Source: Prosthecobacter debontii (GTDB taxonomy: Bacteria; Verrucomicrobiota; Verrucomicrobiia; Verrucomicrobiales; Verrucomicrobiaceae). From it: 64,000 nt of DNA. The position numbers were made by a program, and so were the translations under genes. Below are positions 36,483 to 45,152 of the stretch, in pieces. The notes under the pieces were generated by a model. The model was not told where the DNA came from, did not search any database, and was given only the letters and a program-made list of their open reading frames with translations. Positions within the stretch are counted from its first letter, which is position 1. The number at the start of each line of letters is the position of its first letter. Location of the stretch: the NCBI RefSeq assembly GCF_900167535.1, contig NZ_FUYE01000002.1, forward strand, positions 62,001-126,000. The letters run 5' to 3'.

Positions 36483-37001
36483 ATGTCTGCCGATAAGACC
36501 ACGACCTTTTTAGAGCTGTTGACCGCGCATGAGCGATCTCTCTCGCTCTATGTCCATGGCCTCGTGCCGCGTGACAGCGAAGCGGAAGACATCCTCCAGC
36601 AGACGAAGCTGCTGCTGTGGAAGCATTTCGATGATTTCACCCTGGGCACCAACTTCATTGCCTGGGCCAGGAAAACCGCTTTTCACCAAATCCTCACGCA
36701 TCGCCGGCAGAAGAAGCGCGAGCATTTACCCCTGGATGAGGAGGCGCTGGAAGCACTCGGACACGCCATTTCTGAATTGGCGGAGGAGGGCAGTGCTCGG
36801 CAGGAGGCCCTGCGCGCTTGTTTGACGCGCCTACCCACGGAGCACCGCCAACTGGTGCACTTACGTTACTTTGATGACCTAGAGATTGATCAGATCGCTG
36901 AGCGTGTCGAGCGCACGGAGGCGGCCGTCTATCGCGCACTCAGCCGTGTGCGCATGACTCTGATGCAATGCGTGCAAAAACAGATGGAGACTCATTCATG
37001 A
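36483..37001 (+). CDS. ECF RNA polymerase sigma factor (second copy of the type)
   Basis: The 172-residue protein has region 2 (DSEAEDILQQTKLLLWKHF; TNFIAWARKTAFHQILTHR) and region 4 (LTRLPTEHRQLVHLRYFDD then the helix-turn-helix QIAERVERTEAAVYRALSR). Region 4 is better conserved than in the first sigma factor of the window. It belongs to the same Rhodopirellula/Verrucomicrobium ECF type. It overlaps the next gene by ATGA, so sigma factor and membrane partner are made together. It should transcribe its own operon and other targets unknown. Confidence 0.92.
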   Translation: MSADKTTTFLELLTAHERSLSLYVHGLVPRDSEAEDILQQTKLLLWKHFDDFTLGTNFIAWARKTAFHQILTHRRQKKREHLPLDEEALEALGHAISELAEEGSARQEALRACLTRLPTEHRQLVHLRYFDDLEIDQIAERVERTEAAVYRALSRVRMTLMQCVQKQMETHS

Positions 37002-38437
37002 AAACTGACGAAACCTGGCACTGGCTGGAGCTGTGGGAGCGTGCCCGCGATCATGCTCTGACGACTGATGAACAAGCCCGGCTTAACGACGCACTGAAGA
37101 ACAATGCTGAGGTGCGTAACCTCCTGGCTGAAGCCGCCCTTCTCGAGGCGGAGCTACGGAGCGGTAGTCTGGAGGAAGCCCCGGTCTCCCCCGCCGCTGG
37201 ATCCACTTCCCCTTCCCGCTCTTGGGCCTCGCGTGTGGCCCAGGTGGTGCTGCCCCTAGCCGCAGCCATCGTCTCCGCCGGAGCCGTTTGGCTTCTGAGC
37301 CGTGAGCCCGCCCCCGCAGCCACACTCACGAAAGCCAGTGCTTGCAAGTGGGGTAACAGTGCTCTGCCCACGCTGGAGGGATCCAGCTTACAGCCTGGAA
37401 TGCTCGAATTGCTGGACGGGATTGCCACCTTGAAATTCGCCAGTGGAGCGGAGGTGGCCCTCGAGGCCCCCGTCACCCTGGAGGTAGTCTCGGCCATGGA
37501 GTGCCGCGTGAAAAAAGGCACCGTGGTGGCTGAAGTGCCGCCTCAAGCCAAGGGCTTCACCATTCACACGGATGAAACCACCGTGGTGGACTATGGCACA
37601 CGCTTCGGGGTCAGTGCCGGAGAGGATGGCAAATGCCTCGTGCATGTGATCGAGGGCCTTGTGGAGGTGGAGCACGCCGGAGTGAAAGGCCGCAAAGAAC
37701 TGCGCGCGGGCCAACGCGTGGACTACGGTGGCTTCATCCAGAGCGCCGCCAATCCCGACGCCAACGTAACGGACTCCCAACCCGAACCCGGCCGCTGGCT
37801 GCCTAGCCCGATTAACGACTTGGGTGACGGCTGGCAGATCCTCACCACCGCTTTTGGCCGTGGCAAGGATTCGTGGATTCAATCCAACCTCAAGCAAGAC
37901 GTCACAGGGCGTGAATCCTACCTGCGCATCAAACACACCACGCATGACATGAATCTGGATCGCAAAGCCTATGTGGCTTTCGATCTCACACGCTTTGCCG
38001 ACAAGCACATCGCAGAGGCTGAGTTCACCCTGCACGTGGAGCCCAGTGATCTCGGCTTTGCCTCTCTCGTGCCTGACGCCGTGTTCAGCGTCTATGGCCT
38101 CACGGATGAAACCCAAGATAGCTGGGATGAAAAAGAGCTGCATTGGTCGCATGCCCCCGCTCACAGCATGGCCTCTGAGCACCGAACCGGAGTCGTCGAA
38201 GGACAAGCTCTGAAGTTGGGCCAATTCACCGTGCCCCAGGGCACCACCCGTGGTGGGTTCACCGTTAAAGGCCCAGCCGTGGCAGATTTTCTGCGGTCTG
38301 ACACCAACGGTTTGGCGACCTTCATCATTATCCGTGAGACCGATGAAACGGCCCGAAACGGCCTCGCCCATGCCTTTGCCAGCAAGGAAAATACCCGTAA
38401 TACGCCTCCCATGCTGAAAGTGCGCTTAGAAGATTGA
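36998..38437 (+). CDS. FecR-type anti-sigma/sensor protein with C-terminal CBM96/DNRLRE-like domain
   Basis: The 479-residue protein parallels the one at 18906: a cytoplasmic N-terminus (about 1-75; LWERARDHALTTDEQARL), one membrane helix (about 80-103), and a FecR domain (about 125-245; AKGFTIHTDETTVVDYGTRF is the core). A C-terminal domain (about 290-479) has LRIKHTTHDMNLDRKAYVAFDL, ELHWSHAPAH and a late TFIIIRETDETARNG; this pattern fits the DNRLRE/CBM96 carbohydrate-binding-like family. The ATG at 36998 is in a 4-nt overlap with the sigma gene; an upstream in-frame codon at 36968 is unlikely. No PSD1/DUF1501 pair follows, so this is a two-gene module. Confidence 0.86.
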   Translation: MKTDETWHWLELWERARDHALTTDEQARLNDALKNNAEVRNLLAEAALLEAELRSGSLEEAPVSPAAGSTSPSRSWASRVAQVVLPLAAAIVSAGAVWLLSREPAPAATLTKASACKWGNSALPTLEGSSLQPGMLELLDGIATLKFASGAEVALEAPVTLEVVSAMECRVKKGTVVAEVPPQAKGFTIHTDETTVVDYGTRFGVSAGEDGKCLVHVIEGLVEVEHAGVKGRKELRAGQRVDYGGFIQSAANPDANVTDSQPEPGRWLPSPINDLGDGWQILTTAFGRGKDSWIQSNLKQDVTGRESYLRIKHTTHDMNLDRKAYVAFDLTRFADKHIAEAEFTLHVEPSDLGFASLVPDAVFSVYGLTDETQDSWDEKELHWSHAPAHSMASEHRTGVVEGQALKLGQFTVPQGTTRGGFTVKGPAVADFLRSDTNGLATFIIIRETDETARNGLAHAFASKENTRNTPPMLKVRLED

Positions 38438-38484
38438 GGGGCTTCCGCTCCTGCAAGAAAGGTCGGGAATTCACTGCGCAACGG

Positions 38485-38513
38485 TTGCCTTTATTGAGGC
38501 CCCGAGTTTAAAT
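38485..38513 (+). promoter_or_regulatory. Possible sigma-70 promoter of the bifunctional nuclease gene
   Basis: TTGCCT (38485-38490) and TTAAAT (38508-38513) are 17 nt apart. Transcription would start at or within a few bases of the ATG at 38520, so the message could be leaderless. Both hexamers match the consensus at four of six positions. Confidence 0.35.
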
Positions 38514-38519
38514 TCCCAC

Positions 38520-39197
38520 ATGAATCGTGATGTCATCGAGATCCAAGTGCGCGCTGTCCTGCCCTTGGAGGGAAGCTTCGCCGTGTTTCTGGGGAACGCC
38601 GACAAGACCTTTGTGATTTATGTGGATGAGTCCGTGGGCACCGCCATCTCGATGTTCATGCGAGGGATCGCCAAAGATCGTCCGCTAACGCATGATCTAT
38701 TGGCGAGTGTCTTGCTCGCCTTCGGGGCCAAAGTGGAACGCGTGATTATCAATCATGTGGAAGGCAGTGTCTTCCATGCCCGCATGATTCTTTCTGCCTC
38801 GAATGAATTGCATCAGCGGAAACTCATCGAGCTGGATGCCCGCCCGAGCGACAGCATCGCCATGGCTGTGCAGCAGGGCGCACCACTCTTCGTGGCCAAA
38901 TCGGTGTGGGATAGCGTGGAGGATGTGACTCACACCCTTCACGAGATCGAAAAACAGGGTCTGGAAGGCACGTCCGCGGGCGCCGACCTCTCCGAGGACG
39001 AAGAGGATGAGGAAGAGGAGGGCGCGGATGAAGAAGACGATGAGGATACGGAGGATCTCGATCCTGACGATATCGACTTAGACGACCTCGAAGATTTAGA
39101 ACTGGAAGACGACGAGGGGGAGGATGACGACGACGGCTATGACGACGGCTACGGCAACGATGACGACGACGAAGGCGAAGAGTGGAAAAAGAAGTGA
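38520..39197 (+). CDS. Bifunctional nuclease (BFN/DUF151) with acidic tail
   Basis: Residues 1-150 match the BFN domain: VIEIQVRAVLPLEG, then FVIYVDESVGTAI, and the LIELDARPSDSIAMAVQQGAP motif near 100-120, which is the hallmark of the family. BFN proteins have been reported to have RNase and DNase activity. Residues about 155-220 are a tail of almost only Asp and Glu with a few Gly, Leu and Tyr, ending in KKK. The tail is not part of the usual family and may mimic nucleic acid, bind metal, or be flexible ballast. It follows the FecR gene by 82 nt and may have its own promoter. Confidence 0.9.
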   Translation: MNRDVIEIQVRAVLPLEGSFAVFLGNADKTFVIYVDESVGTAISMFMRGIAKDRPLTHDLLASVLLAFGAKVERVIINHVEGSVFHARMILSASNELHQRKLIELDARPSDSIAMAVQQGAPLFVAKSVWDSVEDVTHTLHEIEKQGLEGTSAGADLSEDEEDEEEEGADEEDDEDTEDLDPDDIDLDDLEDLELEDDEGEDDDDGYDDGYGNDDDDEGEEWKKK

Positions 39198-39221
39198 GGC
39201 GGCGAACCGCAAGCCGCCTCA
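39195..39221. other. Perfect 9-bp hairpin over the nuclease stop codon
   Basis: TGAGGCGGC (39195-39203) pairs with GCCGCCTCA (39213-39221) around a 9-nt loop. It includes the TGA stop of the preceding gene. There is no T-run on either strand, so it is not a classical terminator; it could stop RNA decay or mark a convergent gene end. Confidence 0.5.
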
Positions 39222-39283
39222 AGGCCTGCCAACGCACTTCTTTAGGTCTGCCTCCTCCGACTAACGTGCCTCCAATCCAGTGC

Positions 39284-40864
39284 CTACTTCTCTGCCAGAT
39301 AGCGGTGATGTTGCTTCACCAGCGGTGTCGGGAAAAGAATCGCGATGGCCACGGTCACGAAGGTGCCCAAGGTAATGCGCCAAGGAAACGACAAGACGAA
39401 CGGTGTCTTCATGCCCAAGGCCTTTTGAACCCCGAGCACATTGCTCAGGAAAAGCACAGCCAGAATACCACAGGTCATGGCAATGATGTTCCCAGCATCG
39501 CTGCCTCGTGTGCGAGTGAGCACCGCCAGGAGGAAGACTCCCAACAAAGATCCAAAGGTAAACCCAAGGATGCCTAACACCAAGGGTAGGATCTCGACCT
39601 TCGGATTGTGGGCCATGAACCAAGCGGTCCAGACACCGACTCCGATGATGAGAATGGCAAAGAAGACTGTGCTCCAGCGTAACACAGAGATCTTTTTCGC
39701 TTCAGGCGCATCCTCGCCAAGGCGAGGCAGGATGAAGTCGCGAGACAGGCTGGTGGCCAAAGCATTTAGCGCTGTGCTCAGGGAACCCATGGCCGTAGCG
39801 AGAATACCAGCGGTGACGAGGCCGCGCATTCCTGCGGGCATTTCATGCATGATGAAGAAGGGGAAGACCTCCCGGCTTTCAGCAGGTAATTCTGCACTCG
39901 GATGGGCCATGTAATACGCCTTCAAAAGCACGCCAATGAGGATGAAGGCCGAGACAATCGGAAGATCCACGATGCCTGACAGAATGGTGGCAAAGGCGCT
40001 CTGGCGGCGGTTCTTCGCCGTAAGCATCCGCTGCACTGTATCCTGGTCGATCCCATGCGTGCTCATCGTGACAAAAGTACTGCCGATGATGGCGGCCCAA
40101 ATGGTGTATTCGCTGGTGAAGACGTTTTTAAACCACGCCCAAGCGCCGGCTTCGGCGGGTTTTGCAAAGTCAAAGAACACAGGATTTTTGATCACCTCGC
40201 CCACCGTTTCCCAACCCCCTGGAATTTTCATGAGCAGGTAGGGAATGGTGAAGCCTAAGGAAGCAACGAGCACACCGACCTGGATGAAATCCGTCCAGAT
40301 CACAGCGCGGATACCGCCCACGCTGGTGTAGAGTGCGGTCAAGAGTGTGACCACCACCACAGCACCGGCATACAGCCAAAACTTGGTTTGAGCATCCACG
40401 GCTCCCCCCTGCCACAGCGCCACCGCAAGGACGAGAATGATGGCGGAAACATACAACCGTGTCCCCATGGCCAGCACCCGAGTAAACATAAACGTGATGG
40501 AAGCGAACTTACGCGTCACCGGGCCGAAACGGGTCTCGAGAAACTCGTAGAGCGAGATCACACCGTGCTTGTAGAAGACCGGGATGAACAAGAAGCTAAC
40601 GATGATGCGCGCCATCACAGTGCCGATGGCAAACTGCGCATAGCTCCAGTTTTGCCGGCTGTATCCAGCCTCCGGTGCACCTAAAAAGGTGGCGGCACTG
40701 ATCTCCGCCGCGAGGATCGACGCCAACACTGCCCACCAAGCGATCTGACGATCCCCAAGTGTAAATCCCTCAACGCTACCGCTCTTACTCCGCTGAGACA
40801 GGCCAATGCCAATGATGAGGCCGAAGTAGGCTACGATGACGATGGCGTCGATGAGGTAAGGCAT
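39284..40864 (-). CDS. Sodium:solute symporter (SSS family)
   Basis: The 526-residue protein has about 13 membrane helices and the features of the SSS family: an N-terminal SVEGFTLGDRQIAWW loop, SAATFLGAPEAGY in helix 2, and TALYTSVGGIRAVIWTDF, the sodium/substrate region. The GIDQDTVQRMLTAKN loop is also typical. It uses the sodium gradient to import a small organic solute, perhaps a sugar, amino acid or organic acid; the sequence does not say which. It is convergent with the nuclease gene and follows the GT2 gene on the same strand by 48 nt. Confidence 0.92.
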   Translation of the reverse strand: MPYLIDAIVIVAYFGLIIGIGLSQRSKSGSVEGFTLGDRQIAWWAVLASILAAEISAATFLGAPEAGYSRQNWSYAQFAIGTVMARIIVSFLFIPVFYKHGVISLYEFLETRFGPVTRKFASITFMFTRVLAMGTRLYVSAIILVLAVALWQGGAVDAQTKFWLYAGAVVVVTLLTALYTSVGGIRAVIWTDFIQVGVLVASLGFTIPYLLMKIPGGWETVGEVIKNPVFFDFAKPAEAGAWAWFKNVFTSEYTIWAAIIGSTFVTMSTHGIDQDTVQRMLTAKNRRQSAFATILSGIVDLPIVSAFILIGVLLKAYYMAHPSAELPAESREVFPFFIMHEMPAGMRGLVTAGILATAMGSLSTALNALATSLSRDFILPRLGEDAPEAKKISVLRWSTVFFAILIIGVGVWTAWFMAHNPKVEILPLVLGILGFTFGSLLGVFLLAVLTRTRGSDAGNIIAMTCGILAVLFLSNVLGVQKALGMKTPFVLSFPWRITLGTFVTVAIAILFPTPLVKQHHRYLAEK

Positions 40865-40912
40865 CCCGCAATCTCGCAGGTAATGCCCGAGGTCGCCAAG
40901 TGAATTGTCAAC

Positions 40913-42052
40913 TTATCCCTGGAAGCCTTTACGCAAGATGTGAACTCCCAAAAGACCGAAGGCGATCATGGCGGGTACAGCTAGGAAGTGCAGCCAAATG
41001 ACCAGGGGCCCGATCTCATTCAGCCCACCGAAGCCAGCCAATGTCCACTTCGCAAACAACCAAAGGATCACCGCACCAATCGCGGTCATCAGGCTTGACA
41101 GCAAAAAGAAGAGACCGCCTTCATCCATCTCAATGAGGCGGCGGGTGATCGCTCGCGGTTTCTCCGTCTTTTGTAAAAACATGGCGGCAGACAGCATATA
41201 AATCTGCGTGCCCAAGAGTGCAGCCAGCATCAGCAGCACTTGGCTGTGGATGTTGAAAATGTTAAACCCGCCCAGATTGATCGGTCCGGTGAACCCGGCC
41301 ACAGCTTGCAGGATTGAGGCCAGAAGAATCAGCGTGAGCCCCTTCAACTCAAACAACCGGGGACGCTCAGAGAGAATGAACAGCAGGTGCCGCATGCCAT
41401 CCCGCCAAGTGCGCAGGTGTGGCACACGATCAACCGGCGCTGGACGCAGGCCCGAAGGGATCTCAACCGTGCTGGCTCTGTGCTTTAGCGCTTTGATCAA
41501 CAACTCCGAGGCAAACTCCATGCCGCTAGCGCGGATGTCCCATTTTAGATAAGACGTTTTTTTCAGACAGCGGAACCCGGAGTTACAGTCACTCAGGCGC
41601 CCCTTGAAAAGCAGATTGATCAGCGTGGTCAGCACGGGCGTGCCCAGGATGCGGTGCAGCGTGGGCATGGCACCGTCTTCGATCTTCCCTTTCATCCTGG
41701 AGGCGATACCCATATCCACATCCGCGATAGACGTGGTCTTATAAAGATCCAGCGCGTGCTCGTAGCAGTAGGTGCCGTCCGCATCCGCAAACATGACGTA
41801 TTTGCCCTCAGCCGCTTCGATTCCGCCCCGCAATGCAGCGCCGTATCCTCGCTGAGCGACAGGCACGACACGAGCGCCGAGCCCTGCCGCGATTTCCCGG
41901 GATCCATCCGTGCTGCCATTGTCCGCAACGACGATCTCATACTTCAGCGCCGGATCAGCCCGCAGAGAGTCGTTCACGGCGTTGATACACAGAGCGATCG
42001 TGCGGCATTCATTGAGGCAGGGGAAGACAAAGGTCAGATCCATTACAGGCAT
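40913..42052 (-). CDS. Membrane glycosyltransferase, family 2 (DPM1/GtrB-like)
   Basis: The catalytic domain (about residues 1-235) has FVFPCLNECRTI, the nucleotide-sugar region VVADNGSTDGSREIA, the DXD-type motif MFADADGTY, and SDCNSGFRCLK near residue 150. The latter is typical of polyprenyl-phosphate sugar synthases. The C-terminal part (about 240-380) has four membrane helices, as in GtrB-type enzymes. It should move a sugar from a nucleotide donor to a lipid carrier. The start is not fixed: ATG 42052 is given, with ATG 42043 and an upstream one at 42106 possible. It precedes the symporter gene and is divergent from the prepilin gene. Confidence 0.9.
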   Translation of the reverse strand: MPVMDLTFVFPCLNECRTIALCINAVNDSLRADPALKYEIVVADNGSTDGSREIAAGLGARVVPVAQRGYGAALRGGIEAAEGKYVMFADADGTYCYEHALDLYKTTSIADVDMGIASRMKGKIEDGAMPTLHRILGTPVLTTLINLLFKGRLSDCNSGFRCLKKTSYLKWDIRASGMEFASELLIKALKHRASTVEIPSGLRPAPVDRVPHLRTWRDGMRHLLFILSERPRLFELKGLTLILLASILQAVAGFTGPINLGGFNIFNIHSQVLLMLAALLGTQIYMLSAAMFLQKTEKPRAITRRLIEMDEGGLFFLLSSLMTAIGAVILWLFAKWTLAGFGGLNEIGPLVIWLHFLAVPAMIAFGLLGVHILRKGFQG

Positions 42053-42200
42053 TGGATGGCGAGCACCTTCGTTTTCGCCAGCAAATTGTCTAAAAGTCCG
42101 CTTCAAAAGATTCGTTTCACAAACAAAGGCGCGATTTTAGGCATTCTTCCTGTCAAATTTTCGTTTCGTCTGACGAGCCAGCGCAATGAGGACAATAAAG

Positions 42201-42228
42201 TTGCTTCCCATCGGGCATGGGTTATAAT
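42201..42228 (+). promoter_or_regulatory. Promoter of the prepilin-like gene with a palindrome at the -10
   Basis: TTGCTT (42201-42206) and a perfect TATAAT (42223-42228) are 16 nt apart. The -10 lies in the palindrome TTATAATTATTATAA (42222-42236), which might be an operator. The expected start of transcription is near 42235, only about 13 nt before the GTG at 42248. Confidence 0.5.
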
Positions 42229-42247
42229 TATTATAACACCCTGCTCC

Positions 42248-42658
42248 GTGATCGTTTCCCCTCGTCATCAGGCTTCTTTACCGTCCATGTGGAGCCAAGC
42301 GTTCAGTTTGGTGGAGATGCTCATCGTCATCGCCATCGTTGGTGTCATGTCAGCGGTGGTCATTGCCTTTCTCGGTGGCGCACATCGTGAAAGCATGACG
42401 CGAGTGCGCGATCAGCGGAATGCTCAAGAAGTGGTCAGCCTGTGCATGGGGGCCGTTGCAGTGGGTGCCCCTGTCGTGGAGCCTGGAAATATGCGGACCA
42501 CGATCGAGAATCTCATGGAGGGGAAGGCTGCATCATCCGGCATCTTTCAAGGCCGGATTTTCCGCATCAGCCAAATGAGTGAAGAAGAAATTGATGGCGC
42601 TCTTAAATATCTCTCTTGGCACGACAGCCAGCCTGTCTATGACGCCAAAGCCCATTAA
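42248..42658 (+). CDS. Prepilin-like protein with type IV N-terminal methylation signal
   Basis: The 136-residue protein contains the class III signal FSLVEMLIVIAIVGVMSAVV, with the Glu at mature position 5, preceded by SQA rather than the usual Gly. The GTG at 42248 gives an 18-residue leader with Arg and His; ATG at 42287 would leave only five uncharged residues, so the GTG is preferred. The body is mixed helix and coil with no further domain. It may be a pseudopilin or minor pilin. It sits 200 nt upstream of the 706-residue surface protein, and no pilus machinery is near. Confidence 0.75.
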   Translation: MIVSPRHQASLPSMWSQAFSLVEMLIVIAIVGVMSAVVIAFLGGAHRESMTRVRDQRNAQEVVSLCMGAVAVGAPVVEPGNMRTTIENLMEGKAASSGIFQGRIFRISQMSEEEIDGALKYLSWHDSQPVYDAKAH

Positions 42659-42858
42659 AACGTTTTTCTGGATGGGGCCGAGTTCGCCACTAACAACAGG
42701 GTAAACAAGCCTCAAACTCTGGTCGGCAAGCGGGAATAGCTAGCGCCTCGTCGTGCAACTAATCTTTTTCGTGATTTTTTTGTAACGGGAGACTCTTAGA
42801 CCCGGTAAAGTCTCTACTGAGTTGAGGCCTCAGCCCCGCTCATCATCCCGCTCCCCTC

Positions 42859-44979
42859 ATGTTATCCATCTCGACCGTTATTCAAAAGCGTGCAGCGCTC
42901 TTTGCTGTGGCCGTCTTGGGGTTATCCAACCTCCAAGCTGCCTCACTGCCTTACCCTGGTAAACTGTTGTCGTTCTCCGCAAAGGAATCATATACGGATT
43001 ACGTTTATTCATACAAGGATTCTGAAACCCGTGATACTTACACGGAGCAAGCATCGAAAGGAACCACCACCGTCTCTTTCTCCATGGCCCTCGGCCAAGA
43101 AAACGAGGAGACATTCGAGATTGAAGGGTTGGATTTATCCACAATTACGAGCGAAACTGCCTTTTCGTTTAACGTGGGGGAGGCCCTTTACGAAGGAACT
43201 TTGGAGATGGATCCCAACATCGATACGAATCTCCCTAAGCGTCGTGCCATTATTCCTCTCGGCTATGATGACGAAACGGGGGAGCCTTCTGCAGCTTATG
43301 CCAGCATCAAGCTATCTTGGACTGCGACAAAACTGACGGTAACTAGCGTGTTCCCATCAACTGAGAGCAACATTTATTTGTCCAATGTTCTGGGCGTTGA
43401 ACCAGGCACTTCGGAGACCGTCCGAGGCAAGGCAGCCATTATGATTAATTTCGGGCCTGTGGAATCCAGCAACTACTACAGTGACGGTCTGGATGGCTAC
43501 GTTTCTGGCACCACAAAAACGGTTATCAAGACCGTTGGAAAAGGAGAATCTGCGATGGAATTCGAACTTTCATCAGCGAGCCTCTCCGTCGTATTGGATA
43601 CAGCTCCGCCGAAGATTACGCTACTGCCCCCCAAAGGTGGCTTCGTCGCCAAGAACGGTATGGTTACGCTTAAAGGCAAAGTGACTGATGCCTATGGCGT
43701 TCCGACGCTCTATTATTTCAATCCGAATGCAGAAGAATACGTTTACGAAGTTATTGACGATATCAACATCATCAAGGGGATAGAGCCTGAAGATGGACCT
43801 CCAGATTGGTGGGGGCCCGCAGAGGTAGAGTGGGAAGCCACCCTGCCTGTGGTTGAAGGAGTCAATGAATTTGAAATTGATGCTTATGACCAATCTAGCA
43901 ACTACGCCTCCGTGCCCGTAAAAGTCATCGAACAAGTGTCTGATGTAAATGTGGGGCAATGGGTGGGCTTGATGGATCCTGAAGCGGGAGGAGGCGGCGG
44001 CTACATCAGTTTTACGGTCACTTCGACAGGTTCAGTGTCAGGCAAGTTGAGCCTCGAAGGCGGCCTCACAAAATCCCTCACTGGAATCTGGCATGGGCCT
44101 CATTTCCATGCCTACATCGACAAAGGCAAAAGCAGTGAGCTTTATGTGAGTGCTTACGCTGACGGCGAAAGCGTCGAAGACGTTCAATTGGTGATCGATG
44201 TGACGGATAACTTCGGTGACTATTCCTTCTCGGGCATTGCTTTCCGTGCACCGTACTCCACGACCAACAAGATACCAGCCGACAACACCTTGTTAGGCCA
44301 ATTCAATGTGCAGATCGGTCAACCCGAAGAAACCTCTCTGGGTTACGGCTACTTCTCCATGATCATTGCAAACAAAGGCATCAATACTGTCGCCGGACGT
44401 TTGGCGGATGGGACTGCTTTCACCGCCTCTGGTTTGGTCGGGGCAGCAGGCCAGTTGCCGTTCTTTACACATCTCTACAAATCCGGGGCTTTCCAAAGTT
44501 CACAGTCCACTCTGGACAGCAACTCACTGAACATAGGCAATGCCTACTGGTCCAGACCTCCACTGTTCTCTGACAAGCAACTACCTGATGGCATTTGGGC
44601 CTCCCTCCCCACCAATGGTAGTCGCTACATCGCTCCAGGCGCTGGTGAGCGTATCCTCAATTTGGGCTCTGACATATCCCCAATCGGAGTTGTCGCAACT
44701 TGGTTCGGAGATGAAGTCATCATTGAAGAAAGCCAAGAGATTTTCATCTCGAACAAAAATGGCATTTCGGTGACTGATGGTGCGGCATTCACAGGAAAGG
44801 TTGATGCCAAGAAAAGCCTCGTCACTGGCTCCTTCAAGCTTCAAAACGATGCCACACGTGTGGCCACCTATTCGGGAATGATCGTCGGGGATAGCGTTGT
44901 CGGCCACTATATCCTGCCGCCCGAAAAAGGGACTGGCCCCGAAAAAGGCTTCGGAAAATTCAGGATTGCACTGCCATAG
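42859..44979 (+). CDS. Large secreted surface protein with Ig-like middle and shared C-terminal module
   Basis: The 706-residue protein has a signal peptide (to about residue 28, LQAAS). A beta-rich N-terminal half with no known domain comes next (about 30-235), then a bacterial Ig-like segment (about 240-360; TAPPKITLLPPKGGF...VTLKGKVTD). Residues 364-706 resemble residues 926-1292 of the S8 protease in three blocks: GQWVGLMDP (364), LLGQFNVQI...FTHLYKSGAF (478-550) and LVTGSFKLQ...GHYILPPEKG (652-697). I do not know the module's function. It likely serves surface anchoring or binding. A terminator follows. Confidence 0.82.
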   Translation: MLSISTVIQKRAALFAVAVLGLSNLQAASLPYPGKLLSFSAKESYTDYVYSYKDSETRDTYTEQASKGTTTVSFSMALGQENEETFEIEGLDLSTITSETAFSFNVGEALYEGTLEMDPNIDTNLPKRRAIIPLGYDDETGEPSAAYASIKLSWTATKLTVTSVFPSTESNIYLSNVLGVEPGTSETVRGKAAIMINFGPVESSNYYSDGLDGYVSGTTKTVIKTVGKGESAMEFELSSASLSVVLDTAPPKITLLPPKGGFVAKNGMVTLKGKVTDAYGVPTLYYFNPNAEEYVYEVIDDINIIKGIEPEDGPPDWWGPAEVEWEATLPVVEGVNEFEIDAYDQSSNYASVPVKVIEQVSDVNVGQWVGLMDPEAGGGGGYISFTVTSTGSVSGKLSLEGGLTKSLTGIWHGPHFHAYIDKGKSSELYVSAYADGESVEDVQLVIDVTDNFGDYSFSGIAFRAPYSTTNKIPADNTLLGQFNVQIGQPEETSLGYGYFSMIIANKGINTVAGRLADGTAFTASGLVGAAGQLPFFTHLYKSGAFQSSQSTLDSNSLNIGNAYWSRPPLFSDKQLPDGIWASLPTNGSRYIAPGAGERILNLGSDISPIGVVATWFGDEVIIEESQEIFISNKNGISVTDGAAFTGKVDAKKSLVTGSFKLQNDATRVATYSGMIVGDSVVGHYILPPEKGTGPEKGFGKFRIALP

Positions 44980-45025
44980 TGAATTGAGACTCTAAATTGG
45001 CGATCGTCTCCAAAACCGCAATTCA

Positions 45026-45060
45026 GGCTTTCTCTGGCCATCCAGAGAGAGCCTTTTGTT
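45026..45060 (+). terminator. Rho-independent terminator of the surface protein gene
   Basis: GGCTTTCTCTGG (45026-45037) pairs with CCAGAGAGAGCC (45042-45053), one G-U pair in 12, around a CCAT loop and is followed by TTTTGTT. It lies 47 nt after the stop. Confidence 0.85.
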
Positions 45061-45152
45061 ATGGCTTATCGATGAGAAGTCTACTGGCGGATGCTCAGGA
45101 AACTAGACGTGAGGAGGCTCCTTTTCTCGTGCTGCTCTGACCCTAAAATCGA

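Noticed and set aside
42789-42814. GAGACT/AGTCTC inverted repeat upstream of the 706-residue protein gene
   Set aside because: Only six base pairs with a long loop and no T-run; chance level.
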